Positions 51,519-61,600 are shown, numbered from the stretch's first letter. The stretch is DNA of 64,000 bases from Nostoc sp. NIES-4103 (GCF_002368335.1 NZ_AP018288.1:3891096-3955095), one strand, 5' to 3'. The notes: generated from the letters alone by a model not told the origin. Made by a program: numbers and translations.

Positions 51519-51551
51519 ATCACTGAAACTTCGGTTTTAGGAGATTGTAGC

Positions 51552-51719
51552 ATGAAAAATCATCAAGAAGAGCGTAAATGGCTAGTATGCCGTAATGGTC
51601 AAATCATCACTCGATATCACCATCGAGCAGATGCAGAAATGGATGTACAGCGACTAAATCGTTTCATTCAAAAAGTATTTTATGTTCAAAATCAAACCGC
51701 TTTATTAGTTTCTAAATAA
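51552..51719 (+). CDS. Small hypothetical protein (55 aa)
   Basis: Starts MKNHQEERKWLVCRNGQIIT, then RADAEMDVQRLNRFIQKVFYVQNQ. The pattern, a short strand pair and a helix (R-A-x-A-E-x-D-V-x-R-L), resembles small DUF-like proteins of mobile elements. AGGAGATTG lies eleven bases upstream. It precedes the 84-aa gene by 6 bp. Confidence 0.6.
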   Translation: MKNHQEERKWLVCRNGQIITRYHHRADAEMDVQRLNRFIQKVFYVQNQTALLVSK

Positions 51720-51725
51720 CACACA

Positions 51726-51980
51726 ATGTCATCACTACTTACTGCTTTTACTTTTGCAAGTCAACTAAATCAGCACGGGAAGGGGCTGCTTATTCTTTAT
51801 GCAGTTTCTAAAGCATTAAACATTGACGCTGATTTCAAAAATGTTCCAAATGGTGTAAAAGCCCAAGTGTGGAATGGGGCAACAGCAGCAATAAACGAAT
51901 TAAGTCAAACAGAAAGGCTTGCATTCGCCAAGTCTTTAATTGATGAAATAGGGGGGCAGCTACAAAAAGCTGGGGCATAG
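51726..51980 (+). CDS. Small hypothetical protein (84 aa)
   Basis: Helical with no recognised domain: ASQLNQHGKGLLILYAVSKALNIDADF and NELSQTERLAFAKSLIDEIGGQL. The next gene's longest frame begins one base after the stop, but its favoured ATG is 55 bp downstream. Confidence 0.6.
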   Translation: MSSLLTAFTFASQLNQHGKGLLILYAVSKALNIDADFKNVPNGVKAQVWNGATAAINELSQTERLAFAKSLIDEIGGQLQKAGA

Positions 51981-52035
51981 GTTGAGGAGTTTTACTTCAG
52001 GTATTACAAAAACCATTTTTCACCAAAAAATTGAC

Positions 52036-52380
52036 ATGAAATCGAAAACTATCACTTACAAACGCATACTTAACATAAAGGATTTCAACAGCAAGCAACT
52101 AGAAGAAGTTGCCGAAGTTGAGGATGGAGAAGATCCAGAGGCTGCCATTTCTCAATTAATGGAGAGAGTAGAGAGAAAAGTTAGGGAGGAACAAGAAAAG
52201 GCTATTTGTCAAGAAATTGAGCAATTGCGAACACTAGCAGCAAAATACAGAAAGGAAGTTATTGAGCTTGAAGAAGAACTCAGGAAGCTTAGGACAGAAA
52301 AAGACAATTTAACTGGAGTTGAGGGGCTGGATGATGTCACAGAGACACCTCAAACTGATAGTATTCCTGATGCTTTCTAG
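52036..52380 (+). CDS. Coiled-coil protein of the element
   Basis: 114 residues from the ATG at 52036; a TTG at 51982 is rejected because its leader looks non-coding. MERVERKVREEQEKAICQEIEQLRTLAAKYRKEV and then LEEELRKLRTEKDN are strong heptad-like coiled coil. The start is beta-like (KTITYKRILNI). Function unknown. Confidence 0.6.
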   Translation: MKSKTITYKRILNIKDFNSKQLEEVAEVEDGEDPEAAISQLMERVERKVREEQEKAICQEIEQLRTLAAKYRKEVIELEEELRKLRTEKDNLTGVEGLDDVTETPQTDSIPDAF

Positions 52381-52460
52381 TTGAAATAATTCAGGCGATC
52401 GCGTTTGTTTATGGCAGGCGCGATTCTTTACTTAGAACATTGATGACTTAGTTAATAAAA

Positions 52461-53441
52461 ATGAAAGAAATAGTTGTCATTGCAGATAGTAGAAAATCAC
52501 AAATTGAGGCATTTATCAAAACTGGAGGTAATGAACTATACCAAATTCTGCTCAAAAGCAAAAATTACCGAATCCCCAAAAATTATATACAATGGCGAGA
52601 ATTAGCAGCTTTAATTAGCATAAACGCGCCGTTATTTGATTATCCAGCGCTAGACCTAGCTCAAAAATTTACAGCGCATCGAATAGCTTTATGGGTTGTT
52701 AAGGATGCACCAATATATTGTTTAGACAATCACCTACTTCAGCAATTTCAAGAAACAGATATTGGAGATGAAAATCTGATATTTAGAGACTTAGTTTCTC
52801 AAATACCTGTCCACTCGATGATGCTTTTACTACCAAGTAAAACTATTGTATCCCCAGATGGGGGATATGTTGATTTTTTAAATATTCATTGCTCAGATGT
52901 TCGCCATCCTGAATGGTCTGAAGGCAATAAATATGGAATTAAACCACATTTTCTCAAGCCTGAATATGACGTTTGTCTTCATTTTGGTTGTGTGGATACT
53001 AAAGGTACGATTTGGTTTAATGGATGGGCGATTAATGAAAATGATGGTGCTATTTTACAAAGACCCATATCTCTGGGAACTGCTAAGGTAGGGCCTAACG
53101 ATGACTGCTTTATTCGGGAATTACGATCGCTAGTCATGCAGTGCTTAATGTTTCTGTGTTTTGAAAAACCAGAAACGGACAATGTAAGTTTCAAGGAAAC
53201 CGTTAATCAAACGGGGTTTGCTCCTTTAAAAGAACCCAAAGAAAAAATTCTTTATCCCCGATGGTTACGTGAAACTAAACACGAAAAACTGCAAGTTAGA
53301 AATGTTAAACAAAATAGCTCTCATTCCTCACCTTCTCCCCACTGGCGGCGCGGACATTGGCGTAGAAGTGCTGTAGGTAAGGGAAAAGTGGCTCGGCGAT
53401 GGAACTGGATCAAACCGACTTTTGTTGCAGGAGATTTTTAA
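52461..53441 (+). CDS. Hypothetical protein with a C-terminal HWRRGHWRR motif
   Basis: 326 residues. The N-terminal 270 residues are unrecognised (SRKSQIEAFIKTGGNELYQILLKSKNYRIP; HRIALWVVKDAPIY). The C-terminal tail SPHWRRGHWRRSAVGKGK followed by RRWNWIKPTFVAGDF is a motif I know from the ends of many plasmid- and phage-encoded proteins of unknown function. It suggests a conserved nucleic-acid or protein contact. Cotranscribed with the next two genes (gaps of 2-3 bp). Confidence 0.6.
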   Translation: MKEIVVIADSRKSQIEAFIKTGGNELYQILLKSKNYRIPKNYIQWRELAALISINAPLFDYPALDLAQKFTAHRIALWVVKDAPIYCLDNHLLQQFQETDIGDENLIFRDLVSQIPVHSMMLLLPSKTIVSPDGGYVDFLNIHCSDVRHPEWSEGNKYGIKPHFLKPEYDVCLHFGCVDTKGTIWFNGWAINENDGAILQRPISLGTAKVGPNDDCFIRELRSLVMQCLMFLCFEKPETDNVSFKETVNQTGFAPLKEPKEKILYPRWLRETKHEKLQVRNVKQNSSHSSPSPHWRRGHWRRSAVGKGKVARRWNWIKPTFVAGDF

Positions 53442-53444
53442 AAA

Positions 53445-53789
53445 TTGAGAAAAACACAAAAATATACTAAAGCTTGTGAAATATTGAAATATCCACATCA
53501 AACACAGGATGAACTTTACGCCGAGCTTAATCGATTGGGTTATTACTGGGATTCTAAAAAGAAGAAGTGGATTAGAGACAATACTATCCCTGATGAAGCG
53601 ACAAAAGTAATTAATGTCCGTGTCTGGGCTGCTGTGACAAAGGTAGAAGATGCTGCTGCACTTTTTATTGAAAGTGCGGAGTCTATGGGCTTTCGATTTT
53701 TGGAGAAATCTCCGCCCATACCATGCCGTCCGCCTAAACAGTTAGAGAGCCGCGTTTATTTAAAATTTGAGGAAATTGATACTGAATAA
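53445..53789 (+). CDS. Small conserved-type protein upstream of the integrase
   Basis: 114 residues starting with TTG at 53445, no ATG available near. It has a compact motif ELYAELNRLGYYWDSKKKKWIRD, typical of small cyanobacterial mobile-element proteins, followed by beta strands (VINVRVWAAVTKVED). The TTG lies 3 bp after the preceding stop. It might serve as an excision or accessory factor, purely from position. Confidence 0.55.
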   Translation: MRKTQKYTKACEILKYPHQTQDELYAELNRLGYYWDSKKKKWIRDNTIPDEATKVINVRVWAAVTKVEDAAALFIESAESMGFRFLEKSPPIPCRPPKQLESRVYLKFEEIDTE

Positions 53790-53791
53790 TC

Positions 53792-54979
53792 GTGGATGAA
53801 GACAAATGGATTAGCTGCGACCGACGAACCAAAAAACTAATAATTCGCTTTAATGTTCGGGGTTTTTCAAAACAGTTTTATATTAGTACCGGGCTAAATG
53901 ACACCAAACGTAACCGCGAGATAGTTCGACTACGACGTGATGCCATCATGATAGACATTGCACTGGAGCGCTTTGACCCGACACTCAACAGCTACCAGTT
54001 TAGAGCAACAAAACAAGCTGAACCCGCAGCCCTAGTACCTAAAGCCAAATATAAACTAGACTTACAGCAACTTTGGGAAAAATATACTGAGTTTCAATCT
54101 TCTCAACTGGAGAAGACGACAATTCTAGTTAAATATCACGCGATCGCCAACCACATTAGCCGCCTGCCTACTCATTCCCTTGAGGACGCTGCCAAAATCC
54201 GCGACTGGGTATTAAATCACCTCACTCATTACATGGCATGGGAGGTATTAAACTGTTTCAGCCGTTGCGGGGAATGGGCTTGTAACTCTGGACTAATCAC
54301 TGACAACCCATTTTTAAAGCTTAAAATTCAAAGGCCCAAGCATAAATCTACTGACGATGATCGTCGAGCATTCACCCTTGAGCAAAGAGACTTAATCATT
54401 GAGACATTTGACCAGCACCCGCTACATGCTCATTATTCCCCGCTGGTTAAATTTCTGTTCTGGACAGGTTGCCGTCCTGGGGAAGCCTTCGCTTTGACCT
54501 GGAGTGATATCAGCGCTGACTGTTGCAGGATAACCATCAACAAATCTTGTAATGGGCATAAAATCCTTAAAGGAACCAAGAACGGAAAAAAGAGAGTATT
54601 TCCCACCCAACCAGGCTCAAAACTCCAGCAAATGCTATTGGAATCTCGTCTGGCATCTTACAATCCTGCTGATTTGGTGTTTGTTAGCAAAGCAGGTCGG
54701 CCAATGAGCAGCAGCATAATGTTCAGTTTTTGGCATGAGTGGAAATCCGGTAGTACAGAGAAAATCTACAAATACCCTGGTGTAGTCAAATCATTAGCTG
54801 ATGCTGGGCTTGTTCCATACCTTAAACCCTATGCTACGCGCCATACTTTTGCCACTTGGGCGATCAGCAGTGGCATCAGCCCGGACAAAGTAGCCTTGTG
54901 GATTGGCGATACTGTGGAGACAGTTCTAACGTACTACTGCCATCCAGAAATAGTTAGTGCTGAGTGTCCAGACTTTTAG
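53792..54979 (+). CDS. Tyrosine recombinase (integrase) of the element
   Basis: 395 residues from a GTG start. N-terminal arm-binding-like domain (TKKLIIRFNVRGFSKQFYISTGL), a SAM-like core (about 90-180), then the catalytic domain: Arg in FWTGCRPGEAFALTWSDI, Lys in GTKNGKKRVFP, RHTF box as YATRHTFATWAI and the nucleophile Tyr in TVLTYYCH. The box-II His position is occupied by Tyr (Y-A-T-R-H), a substitution I recall in other cyanobacterial integrases. The gene ends 44 bp before the right attachment repeat, so it almost surely drives integration at the fdhF-like target. Confidence 0.88.
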   Translation: MDEDKWISCDRRTKKLIIRFNVRGFSKQFYISTGLNDTKRNREIVRLRRDAIMIDIALERFDPTLNSYQFRATKQAEPAALVPKAKYKLDLQQLWEKYTEFQSSQLEKTTILVKYHAIANHISRLPTHSLEDAAKIRDWVLNHLTHYMAWEVLNCFSRCGEWACNSGLITDNPFLKLKIQRPKHKSTDDDRRAFTLEQRDLIIETFDQHPLHAHYSPLVKFLFWTGCRPGEAFALTWSDISADCCRITINKSCNGHKILKGTKNGKKRVFPTQPGSKLQQMLLESRLASYNPADLVFVSKAGRPMSSSIMFSFWHEWKSGSTEKIYKYPGVVKSLADAGLVPYLKPYATRHTFATWAISSGISPDKVALWIGDTVETVLTYYCHPEIVSAECPDF

Positions 54980-54983
54980 TTTT

Positions 54984-55027
54984 GCTACTAAAATGCTACT
55001 AAAATGCTACTAAATTTCTACTCAAAA
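54984..55027. repeat. Tandem 11-bp repeats beside the right attachment site
   Basis: Four consecutive units: GCTACTAAAAT, GCTACTAAAAT, GCTACTAAATT, TCTACTCAAAA. They begin 5 bp after the integrase stop and run into the 145-bp repeat. Same period and core (CTACT) as the array at 32200-32254 and the pairs at 32442-32525. Confidence 0.75.
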
Positions 55028-55168
55028 CGATAGCCTTAGAGTGGTGGTTTAATCATTTCCACACATCATTATGTTACCCAAACCCAAGAAGAATTGGACT
55101 CCTCAGCATTGGGCAAGCTGGAAGCCCTTTGGCATTGGCGAACAGTACCCGAATAACTACTGGGAAGT
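55024..55168 (+). repeat. Right attachment repeat (attR), 145 bp
   Basis: Direct repeat of 32250-32394 with four mismatches in its first half and 77 identical bases at its end. It supplies about 47 bp of leader and the first 32 codons of the intact oxidoreductase gene. The leader is therefore of element origin. Confidence 0.88.
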
Positions 55169-57293
55169 CTTTCGGGCTATCTGGTTATCCCGCGACCAAC
55201 TGCCTTATGCGTGGAACATCTTGAACCAAGGTGTCTGCGACGGTTGCGCGTTGGGAACTACTGGGATGAAAGATTGGACGCTAGATGGCATCCATCTGTG
55301 CAATGTGCGGCTGCGGTTGTTACGGATGAATACTATGCCAGCTTTTGACCCTGTGTTGCTAGAAGATATCTCTGGGTTGCAAAAGCAAAAAAGCGCCGAA
55401 TTACGCGACTTGGGAAGGCTTCCCTATCCGATGATGCGTCAACGAGGAGAAAAAGGTTTTCGCCGTGTTAGCTGGGATGAGGCTTTAGAGGTGATTGCTA
55501 GTCGTATCCGCGCTACTACACCAGACCGCCTGAGTTTCTATGTTACCAGTCGCGGCACTGTCAACGAAACTTACTACGCTACCCAAAAAGCTGTGCGGGC
55601 AATGGGATGCAATAATATTGATAATGCTGCCCGGATTTGCCATTCTCCCAGTACGGCGGGGCTGAAAAGTTCCCTTGGTGCAGCCGCTACTACTTGTTCT
55701 TATAAAGACTGGATTGGTACTGATTTGTTAGTGTTCATTGGCTCTAATGTTGCTAACAATCAGCCTGTCACCGTTAAGTATCTCCACTATGCCAAAAAAG
55801 CTGGCACGAAGATTGTAGTGATTAATACCTACCGTGAGCCAGGAATGGAACGGTATTGGGTGCCTTCAATTGTAGAAAGTGCCCTTTTTGGTACCAAGTT
55901 TGCCGAAGACTTCTTTTTGGTAAACATGGGCGGAGATATGGCATTTTTGAATGGTACGATCAAGCATATGATTGCTAACGACTGGGTAGACCAGTCATTT
56001 ATCGATCGCTACACCACTGGCTTTGCAGAACTCAAGGCATTACTAGAAAACCAATCTTGGGAAGAATTAGAACGGCTTTCTGGTGCATCCCGCGATGAAA
56101 TGTACGCCTTTGCCAAAATGGTCGGTGAAGCCAGCAAAGCTGTATTTGTCTGGAGTATGGGAATTACTCAACATGAGTGTGGCGAAGATAATGTCCGCAG
56201 TATCATCAATTTAGCTCTTACCAAAGGTTTTGTCGGTCGTGAAGGCTGCGGTTTAATGCCAATTCGCGGTCACTCTGGGGTACAAGGTGGTGCAGAGATG
56301 GGATGTTATGCTACTGTCTTTCCTGGTGGTAAGCCTATCAACTCAGAAAATGCTGCCCAGTTAAGTCAACTTTGGGGTTTTGAAGTCCCTGCAACTAAGG
56401 GTTTAATTGCCCCAGAAATGATTGATGCAGCATATCAAGGCAAGTTAGATGTATTATTCTCTGTGGGAGGGAATTTTTTAGAAGTTCTCCCAGAACCAGA
56501 TTATGTAGAAGATGCTTTAAAGAATATACCGTTACGGGTACATATAGATATTGTCCTTTCCAGTCAGATGTTAGTGGAACCTGCCCAGACGGTGGTGCTG
56601 TTACCTGCAACTACTCGCTATGAAATACCGGGAGGAGTGACAGAAACTAACACTGAACGCCGAGTCATTTTCAGTCCCGAAATTCCAGGGCCCCGTATTG
56701 GAGAAGCGCGTCCAGAATGGGAAGTATTTCTGGAATTGGCAAGGCGGGTGCGACCAGATTTAGCAGATAACTTGACTTTTGCTGATACAGCCGCCATGCG
56801 TACTGAAATTGCCCAAGTTGTCCCCCAATACGCTGGTATTCAACACCTACAGCAAGCAGGAGATCAGTTTCAGTATGGCGGTTCACATTTATGCTTTGGC
56901 TGGAACTTCCCCACACCCGACGGAAAAGCACACTTTACCCCACTGTCACCGCCCCAAAAAGAATTACCAGAGAATTGTTTTTTAGTGGCAACGCGTCGCG
57001 GCAAGCAGTTTAATAGTATGGTGCAGGAACGCAAAGATGCAATTACTGGGGCTGTGCGCGAGGCGGTGTTGATGAATGCCTCTGATGCTGCAAGTTTGGG
57101 GTTAAAAGATGGAGATGCGGTAATTCTGAAGAATGACTTGGGCGAATTCACTGGACAAGTATATATTGCACCAATTCAATCAGGAAATTTGCAGATACAT
57201 TGGCCCGAAGGCAATGTACTATTAGATAAAACGAAGCGATCGCTTGAAGGTGTCCCAGATTATAACGCAGTAGTACGCCTAGAAAAACAATAA
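55071..57293 (+). CDS. FdhF/YdeP-type molybdopterin oxidoreductase
   Basis: 740 residues, complete. Molybdopterin-dependent oxidoreductase resembling formate dehydrogenase H and YdeP: Cys-rich start (GVCDGCALGTTGMKDW...LCNVRL) that may bind an iron-sulphur cluster, RVSWDEALEVIASRI, then NIDNAARICHSPSTAGLKSSLG, and C-terminal molybdopterin dinucleotide-binding features (NSMVQERKDAITGA, MNASDAASLGLKDGD). There is no twin-arginine signal, so it is cytoplasmic. The substrate is unknown; YdeP-type proteins are not proven formate dehydrogenases. Its 5' end and promoter region were replaced by the element. Confidence 0.85.
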   Translation: MLPKPKKNWTPQHWASWKPFGIGEQYPNNYWEVFRAIWLSRDQLPYAWNILNQGVCDGCALGTTGMKDWTLDGIHLCNVRLRLLRMNTMPAFDPVLLEDISGLQKQKSAELRDLGRLPYPMMRQRGEKGFRRVSWDEALEVIASRIRATTPDRLSFYVTSRGTVNETYYATQKAVRAMGCNNIDNAARICHSPSTAGLKSSLGAAATTCSYKDWIGTDLLVFIGSNVANNQPVTVKYLHYAKKAGTKIVVINTYREPGMERYWVPSIVESALFGTKFAEDFFLVNMGGDMAFLNGTIKHMIANDWVDQSFIDRYTTGFAELKALLENQSWEELERLSGASRDEMYAFAKMVGEASKAVFVWSMGITQHECGEDNVRSIINLALTKGFVGREGCGLMPIRGHSGVQGGAEMGCYATVFPGGKPINSENAAQLSQLWGFEVPATKGLIAPEMIDAAYQGKLDVLFSVGGNFLEVLPEPDYVEDALKNIPLRVHIDIVLSSQMLVEPAQTVVLLPATTRYEIPGGVTETNTERRVIFSPEIPGPRIGEARPEWEVFLELARRVRPDLADNLTFADTAAMRTEIAQVVPQYAGIQHLQQAGDQFQYGGSHLCFGWNFPTPDGKAHFTPLSPPQKELPENCFLVATRRGKQFNSMVQERKDAITGAVREAVLMNASDAASLGLKDGDAVILKNDLGEFTGQVYIAPIQSGNLQIHWPEGNVLLDKTKRSLEGVPDYNAVVRLEKQ

Positions 57294-57315
57294 ATATTAC
57301 AGTCAAAAGATAAGT

Positions 57316-58104
57316 ATGCTTGGAGCGATCGCAGGTGACATCATTGGTTCGGTATATGAGGGAAAAAATTTCAAAACAAAGGATTTCCCTCTGTTCAACA
57401 GAGAATGTCGCTTCACTGATGACACAGTGCTGACGGTCGCAGTCGCAGATGTAATTTTGAACTCTAATAAATTCCTGTACACTAGTAAATACACTGAGCA
57501 ATTCCAGTGGTATTACCGTCGCTATGCTTATGCGGGTTACGGGCGTAACTTTAGAGAATGGGCAAAATCTAACAGCAACGAACCATACAAAAGTTATGGT
57601 AACGGTGCAGCCATGCGAGTCAGTCCCATTGGCTTTGCCTTCAATGATTTAGATACTGTGTTATGGGAAGCCCAGCGTAGTGCAGAAGTTACCCATAACC
57701 ATCCTGAAGGTATTAAGGGCGCTCAAGCAATAGCAGCAGCCATTTTTTTAGCACGTCTAGGCGAGGATAAAGTCGGTATTAAATCCTATATTCAGGCTAC
57801 CTTTGGCTATAACTTGAGGCAAACCCTCAACCAAATCCGACCTACCTACCAATATGATTCTAGCTGTCAAGGTTCTGTCCCCCAGGCAATCATCGCCTTT
57901 CTAGAATCTACCGATTTTGAAGATGCTATCCGCAATGCAGTGTCAATTGGCGGTGACAGTGACACCATTGCTTGTATGACAGGTGCTATTGCTCAAGCTT
58001 TTTATGGTGGTGTACCAGAAGCGATCGCTCAGCTAACACTATCTCATTTAAATGAACATCTATGCACTGTTACGGAAAAGTTTATGTTTCAGTTTTGTAC
58101 ATAA
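57316..58104 (+). CDS. ADP-ribosylglycohydrolase family protein
   Basis: 262 residues. Metal-binding motifs of the DraG/ARH family: N-terminal GAIAGDIIGSVYEG, CRFTDDTVLTVAVAD, YGNGAAMRVSPIGFAF, and C-terminal VSIGGDSDTIACMTGAIAQAFYGG. The family removes ADP-ribose from proteins or small molecules; in diazotrophs DraG reactivates dinitrogenase reductase, but this protein need not be DraG. It lies 22 bp after the oxidoreductase gene, which may indicate co-transcription. Complete. Confidence 0.88.
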   Translation: MLGAIAGDIIGSVYEGKNFKTKDFPLFNRECRFTDDTVLTVAVADVILNSNKFLYTSKYTEQFQWYYRRYAYAGYGRNFREWAKSNSNEPYKSYGNGAAMRVSPIGFAFNDLDTVLWEAQRSAEVTHNHPEGIKGAQAIAAAIFLARLGEDKVGIKSYIQATFGYNLRQTLNQIRPTYQYDSSCQGSVPQAIIAFLESTDFEDAIRNAVSIGGDSDTIACMTGAIAQAFYGGVPEAIAQLTLSHLNEHLCTVTEKFMFQFCT

Positions 58105-58161
58105 ACTAGGCTCTGATTCTAACTGCTACGCTAAACTGATATAAAACTCAAACTTGCAGCC

Positions 58162-58278
58162 ATGTCCGTCGCCAAAGATGATGTAATATTTCCTCAAGGG
58201 GATTTATGTAGTGACGAACCACCATTGGAAACATCTTTACATTTGCAGCAAATGCTGTTGTTGATAAAATGTTTTATT
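58162..58278 (+). pseudogene. 5' fragment of an Uma2-family (DUF820) gene
   Basis: MSVAKDDVIFPQGDLCSDEPP and LETSLHLQQMLLLIKC match the start of Uma2-type nuclease-fold genes common in cyanobacteria. After LLLIKC the homology ends and the frame runs into AT-rich DNA. About 150 more residues would be expected. A truncated relic. Confidence 0.6.
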
Positions 58279-58602
58279 TTAGCTGTATCACATCACTACA
58301 ATATAAGATTTAATCATCTTTTACAATCAAAAATACCGATGTATTTAATAAAAATATAATTTTATTGATATTTATAGCCATTTTCAATCCGGTGAGGTAC
58401 AGATATGCAAATAGACCTAACCCCCTAACCCCCTTCCCGAAGCGGTAAGGGGGAACAATTCAAAGGCTCTCTCCTTTTAGGAGAGAGGTCAAAATTGTAC
58501 CTCACTAGTTTGAGAACCGCTATAATGCATAAAAACATACCAATAAACATAATGAATTATGTCAACTTTTCAAGATAAGTCTACTGAATAAGCTGAAATA
58601 AA
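58279..58602. other. Intergenic region with dispersed C-rich palindromes
   Basis: No gene. A typical dispersed palindromic repeat at about 58417-58510 (CCCCCTTCC...GGTAAGGGGG, CTCTCTCCTTTTAGGAGAGAG) lies here. The rest should contain the promoter of the downstream caspase-STAND gene. Confidence 0.5.
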
Positions 58603-61600
58603 ATGCCACGCGGTCTTGCTACCAGTCAATCAACTCAAATTCAACCAACAATTAGCCCCAAACTTTGGTTACTACTAGTGGGTGTGAATCAATACCTAGA
58701 TGAGCAACTTCCTTGTCTACGTTACTCAGCAGTTGATTGTCAGGTATTAGCAGAAGCCTTAACAAGCGCAACACAAGAGCTATTTACACAAAAAGAAATC
58801 AAAATTTTTCACGATTTTGCAGATCAATTACCACTTTTAGATACTGTTCGTGATAATTTACAACAAATAACTAATGCTGCTCAACCATCAGACACAATTC
58901 TGTTTTATTTTTCTGGACATGGAATGCTTCAGCCAAGTACTCAGCAAGCATTTTTGTGTTTAGCAGATACCCAAAAAGATAATTTGCAAAATACAGGTTT
59001 AGCTGTCAAGGAATTGTTACAACTCCTAGGTAATAGTGGGGTACAAAATCAGTTAGTTTGGCTGGATGCTTGTCATAGTGGTGGAATGTCCCTGAGAAAT
59101 TCTGGAGATTTATTAAATCCCACACCGCAATTATTGGAAGTATTGCAACAACGCGCTGCTAAAAGCAAAGGTTTTTATGCTTTGCTTTCCTGCGATACAG
59201 ACCAGCAATCTTGGGAGTTTCCCGAATTGGGACATGGGGTATTTACTTATTATTTGATGCGGGGATTATGTGGTGATGCCGCAGATACTCAAGGTGTAAT
59301 TTCTGCTGATGGACTTTATCGCTACGTTTATCACCAAACACTACAATATATTGATAAAACCAATCAACAATTACGATTAATTAATCAACAAAAAAGAGGC
59401 AAAGGAGATACCCAACTCTATAGTGAATATCCACTACAAACACCCAAAAGAATTGTAGAAGGAATTGGAGAATTAATTTTAGGGGCAATACCTGCGATCG
59501 CTCAATCACTCCCTCCCAGAACAGCATTAGTTATAGAGGGAATTAGTAACTCTCAAACAGCACTAGATTTTAGTAAAGTTTTGGCTGGTGCAGGTGTATT
59601 TGAGTTGGAATATTTACCCCGCTCTGGAACCACAACTGCCAAAGAAATCCGCGAAACTATTAAACAATGTCTGCGTGTTACCAGTCAACCACAGCGACAC
59701 AATCCTGAAGAACCAGCAACAGTATTGTTATATCTGCGCGGACGACTGCAAGAAACTCCATCTGGGGAAGCAGCATTAGTTTTATTAGACGATATTTGGC
59801 TGAGTCGTTCTTGGCTAAGACAACAGTTACGCCGTTCTCAGATTATCCAACAGATTATTATCTTAGATTGTCCTGTAGGGGCGCAAGTAGGGGCGTACAG
59901 CTGTACGCCCCTACAGGAATGGGTTGAAGATTTGCAACTCGCCTCCGAAAAAGGACAGTGTATTATCGCCGCAGCCTTCTTGAAAGATAATCCAGAACTA
60001 TTTGCCCAAGCCTTGATTAACACTTTGAAAGCTGTCTCTCAACCTGATGGTTTATCAGTAGCTGCTTGGATTAGTCAATTACAAGTCTACTTAGCAGCAC
60101 AAACACAAATTCTGCTATCTCCACCACTTTATATTTGGCTATCAGGTACACAAGGAGTAATTGAAATCATACCTGCGATCGCAGGTGTACGGAGTCACAA
60201 AACAGCAGCGTTGGATTTAAGAATTTGCCCCTACCGTGGATTAAAAGCTTTTAATGAAGAAGATGCTCAGTATTTCTACGGTAGAGAATCCTTAACTCAG
60301 CAGTTGATTGCTCAGTTAGCTCACAAGTCATTTCTTGCTGTGGTGGGTGCTTCTGGTAGTGGTAAATCTTCGGTGGTGCAAGCAGGATTAATTACTCAAC
60401 TACGCCTAGGTAAACAATTACCTGGTAGTGATTCTTGGTTGGTGAGAAGTTTGCGTCCTGGCGCACGTCCCTTGGAGGCTTTGGCGCGACGACTGGGGGA
60501 AGGTAGGGGAGCTTTTGAGCAGGGGAGCGGGGGAGTAGGGGGAGCAGGGGGAGCAGGGGAAGCAGGGGGAGCTTTTGAGCAGGGGAACTCGGGGCCCCCA
60601 CGACCAAAGGGAGTGGGGATTAGGGGCAACGGGGGAGCAGGGGAAGATGAGGGAGTAATATCAACATCCCCCCATCCCCCTATCCCCTCATCCCCCCATC
60701 TCCTCCTAGAGGGAATGCTATACCAAGGGGTAGAAGGCTTTGTCTACTGGGTGCGTAGCCGACCGGAACCAATGGTAGTTTTAGTGATAGACCAGTTTGA
60801 GGAATTATTTACCCTTGCACCTAGCGAAGATAGACAAAGATTTTTAGAACTGATGTTGGGGGCGATCGCCTATGCCTGTGATAAGTTTAAATTAGTAATT
60901 ACTGTGCGGGCTGACTTTATCGCTTCCTGCTTGGAAATTCCTGCACTGGCTACGTTATTGCAAGAATCAAGTGTGTTGGTTCCTCCTAAATTAAGCGATG
61001 AAGACTATCGGCGTGTAATTGTTAACCCAGCGGAACAAGTAGGATTAAAAGTAGAATCGGGACTAGTAGAAGTTCTGTTACAAGAATTAAACTACTCAGC
61101 CGGAGATTTGCCACTTTTAGAATTTGTCTTAGAACAGTTATGGGAATTTCGCCAAGAAGGCGAGTTGACTTTAGCAGCCTATCAGCAACAAATTGGTGGA
61201 ATTAAAGGCGCATTAGAACGTAAAGCACAAGAAGTTTATGAAAGCTTAGATAGCCAAGCTCAAGATTGCGCTCGCTGGATTTTTCTGTCATTAACTCAGT
61301 TAGGAGAAGGTACAGAAGACACTAGACGCAGAGTATTGAAATCAGAATTGGTTGTTAAGAAATATGCACATGATTTAGTAGAAAGAACCCTCTTGGCGTT
61401 AACTGCTGCAAAGTTGATAGTTGTGAATTTGGAAGAAGAGCTATTGAGCAGGGGAGTAGGGGAGCAGGGGAGTAGGGGAGTAGGGGAGCAGAGGAGTAGG
61501 GGAGACAAGGGAGAAATTTCTACCTCATCCCCCCCATCCCCCTATCCCCCCATCTCCCCCACTCAGGCGGTAACAATAGAAGTTGCTCATGAAATCCTCA

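Larger units (their letters stand above)
32318..55091. mobile_element. Integrated ~22.8-kb phage-like element at the 5' end of an fdhF-like gene
   Basis: Bounded by the 145-bp direct repeats; equivalent points are 22,774 bp apart. The tyrosine recombinase gene ends 44 bp before the right repeat. It carries a leftward block from a primase-like protein to an endolysin, several phage-like beta proteins, small rightward genes, ribbon-helix-helix-type regulators with palindromic operators, and decayed gene copies. The right repeat rebuilds the target gene, so the host function is kept. I recognise no terminase, portal, tail or conjugation gene. The exact edges depend on where crossover occurs within 32318-32394 / 55092-55168. 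Confidence 0.88.

Noticed and set aside
32318..55091. Heterocyst-type developmental excision element (like the nifD, fdxN or hupL elements)
   Set aside because: Those elements interrupt a gene that is only restored on excision. Here the right repeat already gives an intact gene, so programmed excision is not needed for function.
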